A DNA stretch of 64,000 nucleotides from Methylonatrum sp040877625. Lineage in GTDB: Bacteria > Pseudomonadota > Gammaproteobacteria > Nitrococcales > Aquisalimonadaceae. A program made the translations under genes and the position numbers. Location of the stretch: NCBI GenBank assembly GCA_040877625.1, contig JBBDNK010000008.1:62001-126000 (forward strand). The letters are read 5' to 3'. Under the pieces are notes generated by a model, which searched no databases, was not told the origin of the DNA, and saw only the letters and a program-made list of their open reading frames with translations. This document shows positions 43,922 through 54,151 of the stretch, in pieces (position 1 is the stretch's first letter; each line of letters opens with the position of its first letter).

Positions 43922-44930
43922 AACAAAATTATCGGTGATTGTCCCGATCACGGAGCGCTACGACGATCCGGCCGAGTTGTTCGAGGCCTACGATGCGGCT
44001 CTTGCCGCGACAGGCCGTACGTATGAGTTGATCTATGTGCTCGACGGCCTGTATCCCGATACCAGAGCGATGCTGGAGGGGCTGCAGGCATCCGGCCGTC
44101 CGGTGCGGGTGTTGCAGCTGTCCAAGAGCTTCGGTGAGGCGACCGCGCTGACCGCCGGGTTCGAGCATGCGGCGGGCGACGTGTTGATGACGCTACCGGC
44201 TTACTATCAGGTCGATCCGGCGTCTTTACCGTTGCTGGTCGAGGCACTGGGCGAGAATGACATGGTTGTCGTCCGACGCTGGCCGCGGAACGACTCAAGG
44301 TTCAATCAGATTCAGACACGCATCTTCAACGGCCTGCTGGGCTTTCTCACCGGCGCCAGGTTTCATGATCTTGGCTGTGGCGTGCGTATTTTCCGGCGCG
44401 CGGTGCCGGACGAAGTGACGGTCTATGGCGATCAGCATCGGTTCATGCCGGTGCTGGCGGCTCGGCAGGGGTTTCGTGTCGAGGAGATCGATCTGCCGCA
44501 ATCGTCCCGGGACAGCTTCCGGCGGGTGTACGGGCCGGGAGTCTATCCGCGGCGCATGCTGGATATGCTCACGGTGTTTTTCCTGATCAAGTTCACCAAG
44601 AAACCGCTGCGCTTCTTCGGCCTCATTGGCACCGGCACCGCGGGGATCGGTGGTCTGATCGTGCTATATCTGGTGATTGCCCGCCTGTTTTTCGATGTGT
44701 CGCTGGCTGACCGGCCGGCATTATTGCTTTCGTCACTGATGGTGGTCCTCGGCGTGCAGATTTTCGGTCTGGGGCTGATCGGTGAGTTGATCATCTTTAC
44801 GCATGCGAAAGACATCAAGGAATACACCGTTCGCGAAATCGTCAACGACACCAGGCCGGCGGAAGAAGCCGCCGGTGCCGGCCGTGGAACCTCCAAACGC
44901 CGGCGCGTGGGCGCGCGGTCGGCAAGTTAG
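43914..44930 (+). CDS. DPM-like GT2 homologue lacking the DxD motif
   Basis: 338 residues, same architecture as the gene before it: GT2 domain, two C-terminal helices and LGVQIFGLGLIGELI at the end. Key residues differ: the VDDGS position reads VLDGL, and the DGD of the metal site reads LPAYYQVDP (aligned to MDGDLQNDP upstream). LSKSFGEATALTAGFEHA is kept. The ATG overlaps the previous stop by eight bases, with GGGGTGGG directly before it, so both are made together. It may be a non-catalytic partner or have altered metal use; related loci show whether this is fixed. Confidence 0.82.
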   Translation: MNKTKLSVIVPITERYDDPAELFEAYDAALAATGRTYELIYVLDGLYPDTRAMLEGLQASGRPVRVLQLSKSFGEATALTAGFEHAAGDVLMTLPAYYQVDPASLPLLVEALGENDMVVVRRWPRNDSRFNQIQTRIFNGLLGFLTGARFHDLGCGVRIFRRAVPDEVTVYGDQHRFMPVLAARQGFRVEEIDLPQSSRDSFRRVYGPGVYPRRMLDMLTVFFLIKFTKKPLRFFGLIGTGTAGIGGLIVLYLVIARLFFDVSLADRPALLLSSLMVVLGVQIFGLGLIGELIIFTHAKDIKEYTVREIVNDTRPAEEAAGAGRGTSKRRRVGARSAS

Positions 44931-44944
44931 TATTTACGAATTCG

Positions 44945-44976
44945 CACGCTTGCTGCTTTTCGGCGTTGCAAGCGTG
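44945..44976 (+). terminator. Stem-loop after the DPM-like pair
   Basis: CACGCTTGC (44945-44953) and GCAAGCGTG (44968-44976) form a perfect 9-bp stem with a 14-base loop, 15 bases after the stop at 44930. There is no T-run, so it may be a weak terminator or a processing site inside a longer transcript to the deacetylase gene. Confidence 0.45.
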
Positions 44977-45073
44977 TAATCTCTGCAGTCTGTGAACGTG
45001 AAATGCCGATGGAGGGGTTCCGGGCCATCGGCAAATACGCGTTCGTTTTTTTGTGCCGGGTGGGAGGCCTTAC

Positions 45074-45955
45074 ATGGATCGAACGGTACTCAATGCCCTG
45101 ACGGTGGACGTCGAGGATTATTTTCAGGTAGGCGCCTTTGCCTCTCGGATCCGTCCGGAGGAGTGGGATCAATGGCCAAGCCGGGTGGAGCGCAATACCG
45201 ATTGCCTGCTGGCACTGTTTGATGCGCATCAGGTGCGTGCAACGTTCTTCGTATTGGGCTGGATTGCGGAACGCTATCCGGACCTGGTTCGCCGAATTCG
45301 CGACCAGGGGCATGAGGTCGCCTCGCACGGTTACAGCCATCAGCTTGTGTATAACCAGAGCCCGGAAACGTTTCGCGACGAAGCGGCCCGCTCCAAGGCG
45401 TTGCTTGAGGACATTCTCGGCGAGCCGGTCACCGGTTACCGGGCGGCCAGCTATTCCATTACGCCGAAGTCGCGCTGGGCGCTCGATATTCTGGTAGAAC
45501 TTGGCTTTACCTGGGATTCCAGCCTGTTCCCTATTCGCCATGACGTTTACGGTATGCCGGGCACGCCCGTGGTGCCCTATCGCCTGGAAACCGATAACGG
45601 CGGTGAGCTGGTGGAGTTCCCGTTATCGACGGTTAATCTGCTGGGGCAGACGTTGCCTATCGCGGGCGGTGGCTATTTCCGCCTGTTTCCGTACTGGTTC
45701 AGCCGCTGGGGCCTTGACAGCATCAACCGCCGGCAGGAACCCTTTATTTTTTACCTGCATCCCTGGGAAATCGACCCGGAGCAGCCGCGCGTGGATAATA
45801 TCAGTACAAAATCGCGTTTCAGGCATTACAACAATCTGGCCCGTTGCTATGGAAGGCTCGAGCGCCTGCTGACCAAGTTCCGCTTTGGTGCAGTGACCGA
45901 CGTGTTGGCGGAGAAGGATCTGACTCCCGCCAACGGGACATTGACTGGGAAATAA
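45074..45955 (+). CDS. XrtA-system polysaccharide deacetylase (DVED type)
   Basis: 293 residues. It belongs to the PEP-CTERM-locus deacetylase subgroup: LTVDVEDYFQVGAF (Asp12 and Asp15), ATFFVLGWIAERYP, EVASHGYSHQLVYNQ (metal ligands His85 and His89), GYRAASYSITPKS, GFTWDSSLFPIRHDVYG and YLHPWEIDPEQPR. GGGAGG six bases before the ATG fixes the start. No signal peptide is visible, which is usual for this group. It removes acetyl groups from hexosamine residues. A close homologue begins at 63372. Confidence 0.92.
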   Translation: MDRTVLNALTVDVEDYFQVGAFASRIRPEEWDQWPSRVERNTDCLLALFDAHQVRATFFVLGWIAERYPDLVRRIRDQGHEVASHGYSHQLVYNQSPETFRDEAARSKALLEDILGEPVTGYRAASYSITPKSRWALDILVELGFTWDSSLFPIRHDVYGMPGTPVVPYRLETDNGGELVEFPLSTVNLLGQTLPIAGGGYFRLFPYWFSRWGLDSINRRQEPFIFYLHPWEIDPEQPRVDNISTKSRFRHYNNLARCYGRLERLLTKFRFGAVTDVLAEKDLTPANGTLTGK

Positions 45956-45956
45956 C

Positions 45957-47108
45957 GTGCTCGAGTTTTTCTTCTGGCTACTGCTGTTCGTGCTGATCTA
46001 CGTCTGCTTCGGCTATCCACTGGTCGCTGCCGTGCTTTCCCGGCGCAAGCGCCCCGTGCTGCGGGATGACGCCCATCTGCCGACGGTTTCCTTGCTCATC
46101 CCCGCCTACAATGAGGCCGCGGTGATCGAGGAAACATTGCGTGACAAACTGGCGCTGGATTACCCCGCCGACCGCCTCGAGATCCTGGTGGTGTCGGATG
46201 CCTCGGATGACGGTACCGACGAGATCGTCACCCGAGTCGGCGCCGACAGCAACATTCCCATCCAGCTGGTTCGCCAGCTAGGCCGGCAGGGCAAGACGGC
46301 CGGCATTAACAGGCTGGTGGAGCAGGCCAGCGGCGAGATCCTGGCGTTTGCGGATGCCAACTCGGTCTGGGCGCGTGATGCGCTGGCCCGGCTGGTACGC
46401 AACTTTGCCGACCCGGAGGTGGGTTACGTCACCGGCAAGATGGTCTACACCAACCCGGACGGCTCGCTGGTGGGCGATGGCTGCAGCAGCTATATGCGCT
46501 ACGAGAATTGGCTGCGCGAGCGCGAGACGGACATGGGTTCCGTCGTTGGCGTCGACGGCGGCATCGATGCCATGCGCCGGCCGCTCTACTCCCCCTTGCG
46601 CGCCGACCAGCTCCCGGATTTCGTTCAGCCGTTGAAGGTGGTGGAGCAGGGCAGCCGGGTCGTCTATGAGCCGGAGGCGCAGCTCAGGGAGGCGGCGCTG
46701 CAGGACGGCGGCAGTGAATTCAGCATGCGGGTACGCGTGACCTTGCGGGCGCTCTGGGCGTTGAAGGACATGGCGCACCTGATGAACCCGCTCCGCGATC
46801 CGCTGTTCGCGTTCCAGCTCGTCTCTCACAAGCTGCTGCGGTACCTGGGGTTTGTACCGTTGGTGCTGCTGGCGCTGATTAATCTGGCGCTGCTGAACGT
46901 CGGCACCATCTACGTGTTGACGGCGGCCGGCCAGGCGGCGTTCTATATCCTCGCCTACCAGGGTTACCGTACACCGGAAGGGCAGCCCGCTCCGGTCTGG
47001 CGGATGGTGCCCTACTACTTCTCACTGCTGAACATCGCCTGCGCCAGGGCGGTCCTGTCGTTCTGCCGCGGCGAACGAAAGGTGACATGGACACCTCGCC
47101 AGGGATAA
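45957..47108 (+). CDS. Membrane-bound processive-type family 2 glycosyltransferase
   Basis: 383 residues. An N-terminal helix (3-25) and three C-terminal helices (~285-370) flank a GT-A domain: VSLLIPAYNEAAVIEETL, VVSDASDDGTDEI, GKTAGINRLVEQASGEILAFADANSVW (the D-A-N variant of DxD common in this group) and VVGVDGGIDAMRR. It resembles beta-polysaccharide synthases in layout but is shorter. The GTG comes one base after the deacetylase stop. It may polymerise or extend the backbone that the deacetylase edits. Confidence 0.85.
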   Translation: MLEFFFWLLLFVLIYVCFGYPLVAAVLSRRKRPVLRDDAHLPTVSLLIPAYNEAAVIEETLRDKLALDYPADRLEILVVSDASDDGTDEIVTRVGADSNIPIQLVRQLGRQGKTAGINRLVEQASGEILAFADANSVWARDALARLVRNFADPEVGYVTGKMVYTNPDGSLVGDGCSSYMRYENWLRERETDMGSVVGVDGGIDAMRRPLYSPLRADQLPDFVQPLKVVEQGSRVVYEPEAQLREAALQDGGSEFSMRVRVTLRALWALKDMAHLMNPLRDPLFAFQLVSHKLLRYLGFVPLVLLALINLALLNVGTIYVLTAAGQAAFYILAYQGYRTPEGQPAPVWRMVPYYFSLLNIACARAVLSFCRGERKVTWTPRQG

Positions 47109-47136
47109 CGTCGCCCCGGCCTTGCCGGAGATTGAA

Positions 47137-49239
47137 ATGAGCACCATCGGCGCGCTCAGTTACGGCATCTGTGCGATAGCGTTCGTGTTTCTGGCCGGGT
47201 TGATCACGGTGAGCTGGCGCGGCGGTGCGCACGGTGCCCTGCTCGTGGTCGCCAGCGCGGTTACCGGGGTGTGGGCGGGCGTGGTCGCCTGGGCGTCCTG
47301 GTACAGTGACGCGCCGGCATTCTGGGTCGAGCTCCTGGAGCTGCTGCGCACGGCATTGTGGCTGGTCTTCATGGGCATCATGCTGCGCCCATTGCGGGCC
47401 CGCAATCCATTGATCCGGCTGCTCACGATCCTCGCCTTTTTCGGCCCGCCGCTGGCCATCGGTCTGGTGCTCTGGCAACAACTGGGTGTGCCGCTGGACG
47501 CCGCGCCGCTGGCCGAGGGTGTGCACGGCCTGTTCATCATTGCCGGTTTGTTGCTGGCGTTGCTGGGGCTGGTGCTGGTCGAGCAGATCTACCGCAACCT
47601 CCCCGCCGAGCGCCGCTGGGCGATGAAGTTTCTGTGTCTCGGCGCGGGCATTCTGTTCGGTTATGACCTTTATCTCTACTCGGACGCCCTGTTGTTCCGC
47701 CAGCTCGACCTCGCCGTCTGGCATGCGCGCGGCGTCGTGCAGGCGCTCGCTGTCCCCCTGATCGCGGTGGCTGCCGCGCGCAACCGGAGCTGGTCGCTTC
47801 AGGTCTTCGTCTCCCGCCATGTGGCGTTTCACACGGCGGCGATATTCGCCGCCGGCAGTTACCTGGTGGTCATTTCACTGGGCGGCTATTACATCCGTGA
47901 TTTCGGCGGCAGCTGGGGCGGTTTTGCGCAGATCGTGCTGGTCGCCGCGGCCGCGGTCGCGCTGGTCGTGGTGCTCGCGTCCGGAGACATGCAGGCCAGG
48001 CTGAAGCTGTTCCTGAGCAAGCATTTTTTCCGCAACAAGTACGACTATCGCGAAGAGTGGCTTCGCCTCACCAATCGACTGGCGGACGAGAATGACGGCC
48101 TCACACCTTACGAGCGGGCGATCCGCGTGGTTGCGGATATTGTCGGCAGCCCGGCCGGCGCGGTGTGGTACCGCCGCGAGGATGCCGGCTACGTTGCCAC
48201 GGGCGGCTGGAATCTGCAGGTGCCGGATGCGGCCGTCGCGTCCGCCGATGCGCCGCTGGTAGCCTTTCTGCAGTCGACAAAATGGATTGTCGACGTGGCC
48301 GAGTATCACGCATCTCCGGAGCACTACGGAAGCATGGAGGTTCCTGAGTGGCTGACCGCGATGGACAAGCCGTGGGCGATCATTCCGTTGCTACTGCAGG
48401 AAGATCTGGTCGGCTTCATGGTATTGACCCGGCCGGACGTCAATACCGAGATCACCTGGGAAGACAGAGACCTGCTCAAGACGCTGGGCCGCCAGGTGGC
48501 GAGCTATCTGGGCCAGCACGAAAACGCCCAGGCCTTGTCCCGGGCGCGGCAGTTCGAGGCGTTCAATCAGCTCACCGCATTCCTCATGCACGATCTCAAG
48601 AATCTGATCGCACAGCAGTCACTCATGCTGAAGAACGCAGAGAAACACAAACACAATCCGGCGTTCATTGATGATGCCATGGCCACGGTCGGCCACTCGG
48701 TCAGCCGCATGGAACGCCTGCTCGAGCATCTGCAGCGGCGCCAGGCGCGCGGTGTGATCGAACGGGTGGACGCGCATTGGCTGCTGGAGGAGGCCGCGCG
48801 GCGTTGCGCCGATCGCGAGCCCCGGCCGGCGCTGAGCCTGGCGGCCGAAGGCCGGGCGGTGGAGGCGGACGCGGAGGAACTGGCGATGGTGCTGGTCCAC
48901 CTGATCCGCAACGCGCAGGACGCCACGCCGGTGGATGGCAAGGTCACGGCCACGGTCGTCGCCGGGGATGGCGGGGTGACGTTTGAAGTCGCCGATTCGG
49001 GTTCGGGAATGACGCCCGAATTCATTCGGGACGAGTTGTTCCGGCCCTTTCACACCACGAAATCCAGCAAAGGCATGGGTATAGGGGCGTATCAGGCAAG
49101 GGACGTCATACGGCGTTCGGGCGGCCGGCTTGAGGTTGCCAGTGAACCAGGCGCCGGTACACGGTTTCGGTTTACGCTACCCGTCGTCGGCGCTGGCGAC
49201 GCTGATCTGGATTCGACACAAACAGCAACAGGGATATAG
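47137..49239 (+). CDS. prsK: PEP-CTERM system sensor histidine kinase PrsK
   Basis: 700 residues. About eight membrane helices fill residues ~3-290, then a GAF-like domain (~300-460) and the kinase core. The dimerisation helix has FNQLTAFLMHDLKNLIAQQS with phospho-acceptor His485; the ATPase domain shows LVHLIRNAQDATP (N box), VADSGSGMTPEF (G1), FHTTKSSKGMGIGAY (G2) and a final GTRFRFTLP. Known partner of PrsR in XrtA genomes. GGAG six bases before the ATG at 47137 rejects an earlier start. The signal sensed is unknown; the membrane domain suggests an envelope or lipid cue. Confidence 0.94.
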   Translation: MSTIGALSYGICAIAFVFLAGLITVSWRGGAHGALLVVASAVTGVWAGVVAWASWYSDAPAFWVELLELLRTALWLVFMGIMLRPLRARNPLIRLLTILAFFGPPLAIGLVLWQQLGVPLDAAPLAEGVHGLFIIAGLLLALLGLVLVEQIYRNLPAERRWAMKFLCLGAGILFGYDLYLYSDALLFRQLDLAVWHARGVVQALAVPLIAVAAARNRSWSLQVFVSRHVAFHTAAIFAAGSYLVVISLGGYYIRDFGGSWGGFAQIVLVAAAAVALVVVLASGDMQARLKLFLSKHFFRNKYDYREEWLRLTNRLADENDGLTPYERAIRVVADIVGSPAGAVWYRREDAGYVATGGWNLQVPDAAVASADAPLVAFLQSTKWIVDVAEYHASPEHYGSMEVPEWLTAMDKPWAIIPLLLQEDLVGFMVLTRPDVNTEITWEDRDLLKTLGRQVASYLGQHENAQALSRARQFEAFNQLTAFLMHDLKNLIAQQSLMLKNAEKHKHNPAFIDDAMATVGHSVSRMERLLEHLQRRQARGVIERVDAHWLLEEAARRCADREPRPALSLAAEGRAVEADAEELAMVLVHLIRNAQDATPVDGKVTATVVAGDGGVTFEVADSGSGMTPEFIRDELFRPFHTTKSSKGMGIGAYQARDVIRRSGGRLEVASEPGAGTRFRFTLPVVGAGDADLDSTQTATGI

Positions 49240-49246
49240 GTAAATC

Positions 49247-50596
<1,350 letters not shown>

Positions 50597-50669
50597 CGGA
50601 ACCCGCATTCCAGCCGCCGTCCAGCCCCTCGCGGCGGCAACAACGATTACCGGAACAAGGAGTATTGCC

Positions 50670-53243
50670 GTGATGAAGGGAAGGATTGGTTGGTTGACCG
50701 CCATGCTGGCCGCAGTGGCGCTCGCCGGCTGCGGAACCAGCGTTGATGAGCTGATGCAGCGCGCCGCCGAGCAGCGCGCCGAGGGGATGTACCAATCCGC
50801 CATCGCTGATTACCGCAGTGTGCTTCAGGAAGAGCCGGATCATGCCGAGGCCCGATTCGGCCTGGGTGAGGTCATGCTTGCCGCGGGCGATGACGCAGGG
50901 GCCGCGGAAGCCCTGGGTCGCGCCGCCGATCTGGGGATCGACCCGGCCCGGGTGCAGCCGCTGCTGGCCACTGCCTTGTTGCGCCAGAACAGACCGGATG
51001 AGTTGTTGCTCCAGATTCAGCCGGATGCCGTGTCGGCGCCGGATATCCGCGCCGATCTTCTCGCCGCCATTGGCGGTGCGCATTTGCAGGCCGAGCGTTA
51101 CGACGATGCCGGCGACGCGCTGGAAGCCGCGCTTGCGCTCGATGTCGACTCCATTCGAGCGCTGGTAACGCACGCCCTGCTGGCGCAGGCGGAGAATCAG
51201 CCCGCCGAGGCGGGGCGCCGGGCCGAGCGTGCCCTGGAGATCAACCCGGACTCCGCGGCGGCGTGGATGATACGCGCCGATCTGGCGCGCCAGGCCGGCC
51301 GCAGCGATGAGGCCATCTCGCACTTCATGCGTTTGATGGATCTTCCCGCGACCGATATCACACAGTCCGAGCACTTCAATGCCCGCGGCAGGCTCGCCGA
51401 GACCCTGCTCAGTGTCGGCCGTGCCGACGAAGCCAAGGCGCAGGTGGCCGTCATGCTGCGCCAGAGTGGGCGTCATCCCTACTCGAACTATCTGGCCGCC
51501 CTGATCGCGTATGGTGAGGATGACATCGAAACTGCCAACGACCACCTGCAGACGACATTGAGTCAGGCCCCGAACAGCCTGCCGGCCAAGGCGCTGATGG
51601 GATCGGTGAAACTGCGTCAGCAGCAGTATTCCCAGGCCATCACCCTGTTGCAGGAGGTGGTATCGGGCCGACCGGACGACCTCGGTTCCCGGGTCACGCT
51701 GGCCGCGGCATTTCGCGACAGCGGGCGGACCCGCCAGGCTGCACGGGTGCTGACAGCCGGCATTCAGCACTTTGCCGATGATCCGCGTGCGATGGTCGTG
51801 CTCGCCGAAAGTGCCGGCGAGGACATTGGTGAGGTCATCGAGAACCTCGAGCGCGCGGCGCGGACAGACCGTGACGCGCAGCAGGCAAAGCTCGCGTTCG
51901 CCCAGGCACTTGCCGCCCAGGGAAGCATCGAACCCGCGCTCGCGCTTCTGGATCAGCCGGATCTGGCGGATTCGGATAGCCGGATTCTGCGCCGGCAGGT
52001 GCTTGCCGTCTCCGCCCTGCGTGGCGGCGATGCCGAGCGGGCGCTCGGCGAGGCGCAAGCGCTGATGGCAGAGCATTCGGAGAGTGCCACCGCCCACAAC
52101 CTCGCCGGCGGCATTTATCTGACGCTGCAACGCTTCAGCGATGCCCGACAGGCGTTCGAGGCTGCCCTGCGGCTCGAGCCGGACGGTGTACAGGCGACCA
52201 TGAACATGGGCCGGCTGGCGATTGCCGAGGGTAACCTCGACCAGGCGGAGGACTACCTGCAGCGGGGGTTGGCGGCAAGCCCGCGGAACCTGCCCGGGCT
52301 TCAGACGCTGGCGGGTGTTCATCACCAGCAGGGCGAGACGGACAAGGCCGTCGCCCTGCTGCGGCGTGCCGTTGATTACGAGCCCCGGGAGTTGCAGCCG
52401 CGGCTGGCGCTGGCCCGTTATTTACAGGACCTGGGCGACCTGGATGCGGCGGTGGAACAGGCAGGGCAGGCGGTGAGATACGCACCGCGGAACTTCGAGG
52501 CGTTGGGGCTGTTGGGCCTGTTGCGGTTGCAGACCGGAGATATCGATGCCGCACTTGGCACCGCGCAGCGCCTCCAGCAGTTGGAAAACGGCATGGACAT
52601 CGGTGCCATGCTCGAGGGGCGGGCGTGGGCCGAGCGGGGCAACATGGAGGCCGCGGTGCAAGCCTATCAGCGTGCCGCCGACCGAGGCCGCCGCGAAGCA
52701 CTCGGGCCATTGGTGGCCGGTCGCGCCGACCTCGGCATGGACAACCCGGCACAACCGCTCGAAGCATGGATTGGATCAAACCCCGATGACGGCGGAGCCC
52801 GGGCCTCGCTCGCCCAATGGCACACCGAGCGCGGCGACTACGCCGCGGCGGCAGTACAGTATGAGGCCCTGGTGGAGCTGACCTCGCGCGGGAATCCGGC
52901 GATGCTCAACAATCTGGCATGGACCTATCAGCAGATGGATGACGGGCGCGCGCTTGCCCTGGCCCGGGAAGCCCACGCGCTTGCGCCGGACAATGCCGCC
53001 ATCAAGGACACCCTCGGCTGGATCGAGCTCCAGGCAGGCAACTGGCAGCAGGCGCTGACGTTGCTCGCCGAGGCCGTGAAGGCGGCGCCCGAGGATCGCA
53101 CATTCCGCTACCACTATGCCGCGGCGCTGGCGCAGTCGGGCAGAGAGGAGGATGCCCGGGTGCAACTGGCACCCGCACTCGCGGATGACGCGCCGTTCCA
53201 CGGTCGTGAGGACGCCGTGAAACTGCTGGACTCGCTGCGGTAG
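50670..53243 (+). CDS. prsT: PEP-CTERM system TPR-repeat lipoprotein PrsT
   Basis: 857 residues. The signal MMKGRIGWLTAMLAAVALAGC ends in a lipobox with Cys21; Gly and Thr follow, so outer-membrane sorting is likely. The rest is an almost continuous array of TPR repeats, e.g. GMYQSAIADYRSVLQEEPDHAEARFGLGEVML and FSDARQAFEAALRLEPDGVQATMNMGRLAIAEGN. PrsT accompanies PrsK and PrsR in XrtA genomes; it is thought to scaffold glycan or protein export. AAGGAG lies seven bases before the GTG at 50670; an ATG follows immediately. Confidence 0.93.
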   Translation: MMKGRIGWLTAMLAAVALAGCGTSVDELMQRAAEQRAEGMYQSAIADYRSVLQEEPDHAEARFGLGEVMLAAGDDAGAAEALGRAADLGIDPARVQPLLATALLRQNRPDELLLQIQPDAVSAPDIRADLLAAIGGAHLQAERYDDAGDALEAALALDVDSIRALVTHALLAQAENQPAEAGRRAERALEINPDSAAAWMIRADLARQAGRSDEAISHFMRLMDLPATDITQSEHFNARGRLAETLLSVGRADEAKAQVAVMLRQSGRHPYSNYLAALIAYGEDDIETANDHLQTTLSQAPNSLPAKALMGSVKLRQQQYSQAITLLQEVVSGRPDDLGSRVTLAAAFRDSGRTRQAARVLTAGIQHFADDPRAMVVLAESAGEDIGEVIENLERAARTDRDAQQAKLAFAQALAAQGSIEPALALLDQPDLADSDSRILRRQVLAVSALRGGDAERALGEAQALMAEHSESATAHNLAGGIYLTLQRFSDARQAFEAALRLEPDGVQATMNMGRLAIAEGNLDQAEDYLQRGLAASPRNLPGLQTLAGVHHQQGETDKAVALLRRAVDYEPRELQPRLALARYLQDLGDLDAAVEQAGQAVRYAPRNFEALGLLGLLRLQTGDIDAALGTAQRLQQLENGMDIGAMLEGRAWAERGNMEAAVQAYQRAADRGRREALGPLVAGRADLGMDNPAQPLEAWIGSNPDDGGARASLAQWHTERGDYAAAAVQYEALVELTSRGNPAMLNNLAWTYQQMDDGRALALAREAHALAPDNAAIKDTLGWIELQAGNWQQALTLLAEAVKAAPEDRTFRYHYAAALAQSGREEDARVQLAPALADDAPFHGREDAVKLLDSLR

Positions 53244-53269
53244 CACGGAAGCGTACCTGGCCGATCGCC

Positions 53270-53303
53270 ATGCGCTGTGTCGGAAAATTTGACACATGCG
53301 CAT
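53270..53303 (+). promoter_or_regulatory. Candidate PrsR operator (PEP-CTERM box)
   Basis: ATGCGCTGTGTC (53270-53281) and GACACATGCGCAT (53291-53303) are complementary apart from one extra base, around the centre GGAAAATTT. The core TGTGTC-N9-GACACA is perfect. It sits ~86 bases upstream of a -24/-12 element, the normal distance for an enhancer site of an NtrC-type activator, and only 6 kb downstream of prsR. Confidence 0.8.
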
Positions 53304-53357
53304 GTGGCTTCATCGGATGGCAAGGCAAGTTGCTGGACAGGATGATAAAAGTAATTC

Positions 53358-53373
53358 TGGCACGAGAGCTGCA
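53358..53373 (+). promoter_or_regulatory. Sigma-54 promoter of the PEP-CTERM gene
   Basis: TGGCAC (53358-53363), five bases, then CTGCA (53369-53373): the -24 hexamer is perfect and GG to GC spacing is the required 10 bases; only the first T of TTGCA is changed. Transcription should start near 53384, leaving a ~50-base leader before the ATG at 53436. Confidence 0.85.
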
Positions 53374-53435
53374 TCTGTTCTAGGCGAGGGCAATTTGGGG
53401 CCCGTAACTCAATAAAGTCGGAAGGAGTCCGAGTT

Positions 53436-54035
53436 ATGATTGGAAAATTCTTGAAGGTATCTGCAGCTGCCGCGGTGCTGGCCGTTGCAGGCGCGGCGAA
53501 TGCCGCATGGATTGATGGTGAGATCTCCTTCGAGGGAGGCTGGCAGCCGATAGACGCCGCCTTCAACAGCACCACGATTGAGGATGCCGTCGGTGTGGAG
53601 TTTGCAGCCCCCACCAAGGTGACGGAAACGCCTGCCCCGACCGGTGACTACGCCGGTACCGGCGGTACGGTGGTCAGTTACACCAACTTTCTCTTTGATC
53701 CGTTCAACGCGGCTGGTGTGACGCCATTGTGGGCGTTCGTCCACAACGGTCTGGACTACTCCTTTGACCTCCTGAGCGTTGCGGTTGCCTTCCAGAGCTC
53801 AAGAGCGCTGGTGCTCGAGGGGCAGGGCGTCGCAAGCATCACCGGTTATGAGGACACCGACTATTTCTGGACCTTCACCGGACAGGGTGGAACGGCAACG
53901 TTCTCGTTCTCGGCCACCAATGTGCCGGTTCCGGAACCCTCCGTGATCGGCCTGCTGGGGCTGGGGCTGATCGGCTTTGCGGTTGTCGGGTTCCTGCGCC
54001 GCAGGGGTCAGGTTGAGGTGGCATCCGCCGCCTGA
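53436..54035 (+). CDS. PEP-CTERM sorting-signal protein
   Basis: 199 residues. Signal peptide 1-23 (AVLAVAGAANA), a ~140-residue beta-rich mature domain with few charges, and a textbook C-terminal sorting tag: VPVPEPS (Pro-Glu-Pro at 166-168), hydrophobic helix IGLLGLGLIGFAVVGF and basic LRRRG. XrtA should cut near the PEP motif. AAGGAG eight bases before the ATG. Own sigma-54 promoter upstream and a terminator downstream show it is a single-gene transcript under PrsR. The mature domain matches no family I know; such proteins are released or attached to the biofilm matrix. Confidence 0.93.
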   Translation: MIGKFLKVSAAAAVLAVAGAANAAWIDGEISFEGGWQPIDAAFNSTTIEDAVGVEFAAPTKVTETPAPTGDYAGTGGTVVSYTNFLFDPFNAAGVTPLWAFVHNGLDYSFDLLSVAVAFQSSRALVLEGQGVASITGYEDTDYFWTFTGQGGTATFSFSATNVPVPEPSVIGLLGLGLIGFAVVGFLRRRGQVEVASAA

Positions 54036-54064
54036 AGCAGTAGCATCGCGACGTAAATAGTGTA

Positions 54065-54097
54065 AAACGGGGCCTGATATCAGGTCCCGTTTCGTTT
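54065..54097 (+). terminator. Intrinsic terminator after the PEP-CTERM gene
   Basis: AACGGG-G-CCTGATATCAGG-T-CCCGTT forms a near-perfect long stem (G-U pair at 54072/54085) followed by TTCGTTTC. It lies 30 bases after the stop. Confidence 0.75.
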
Positions 54098-54151
54098 CAG
54101 ATGATTGATATTTTTCCAGATAAAGATGATCGTCGCTTGCAGATAATGCGA

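Noticed and set aside
53317..53333. A second TGGCA...TTGCT resembling a sigma-54 promoter
   Set aside because: The spacing between GG and GC is 11 bases instead of 10. The element at 53358 has the correct spacing and a perfect TGGCAC.
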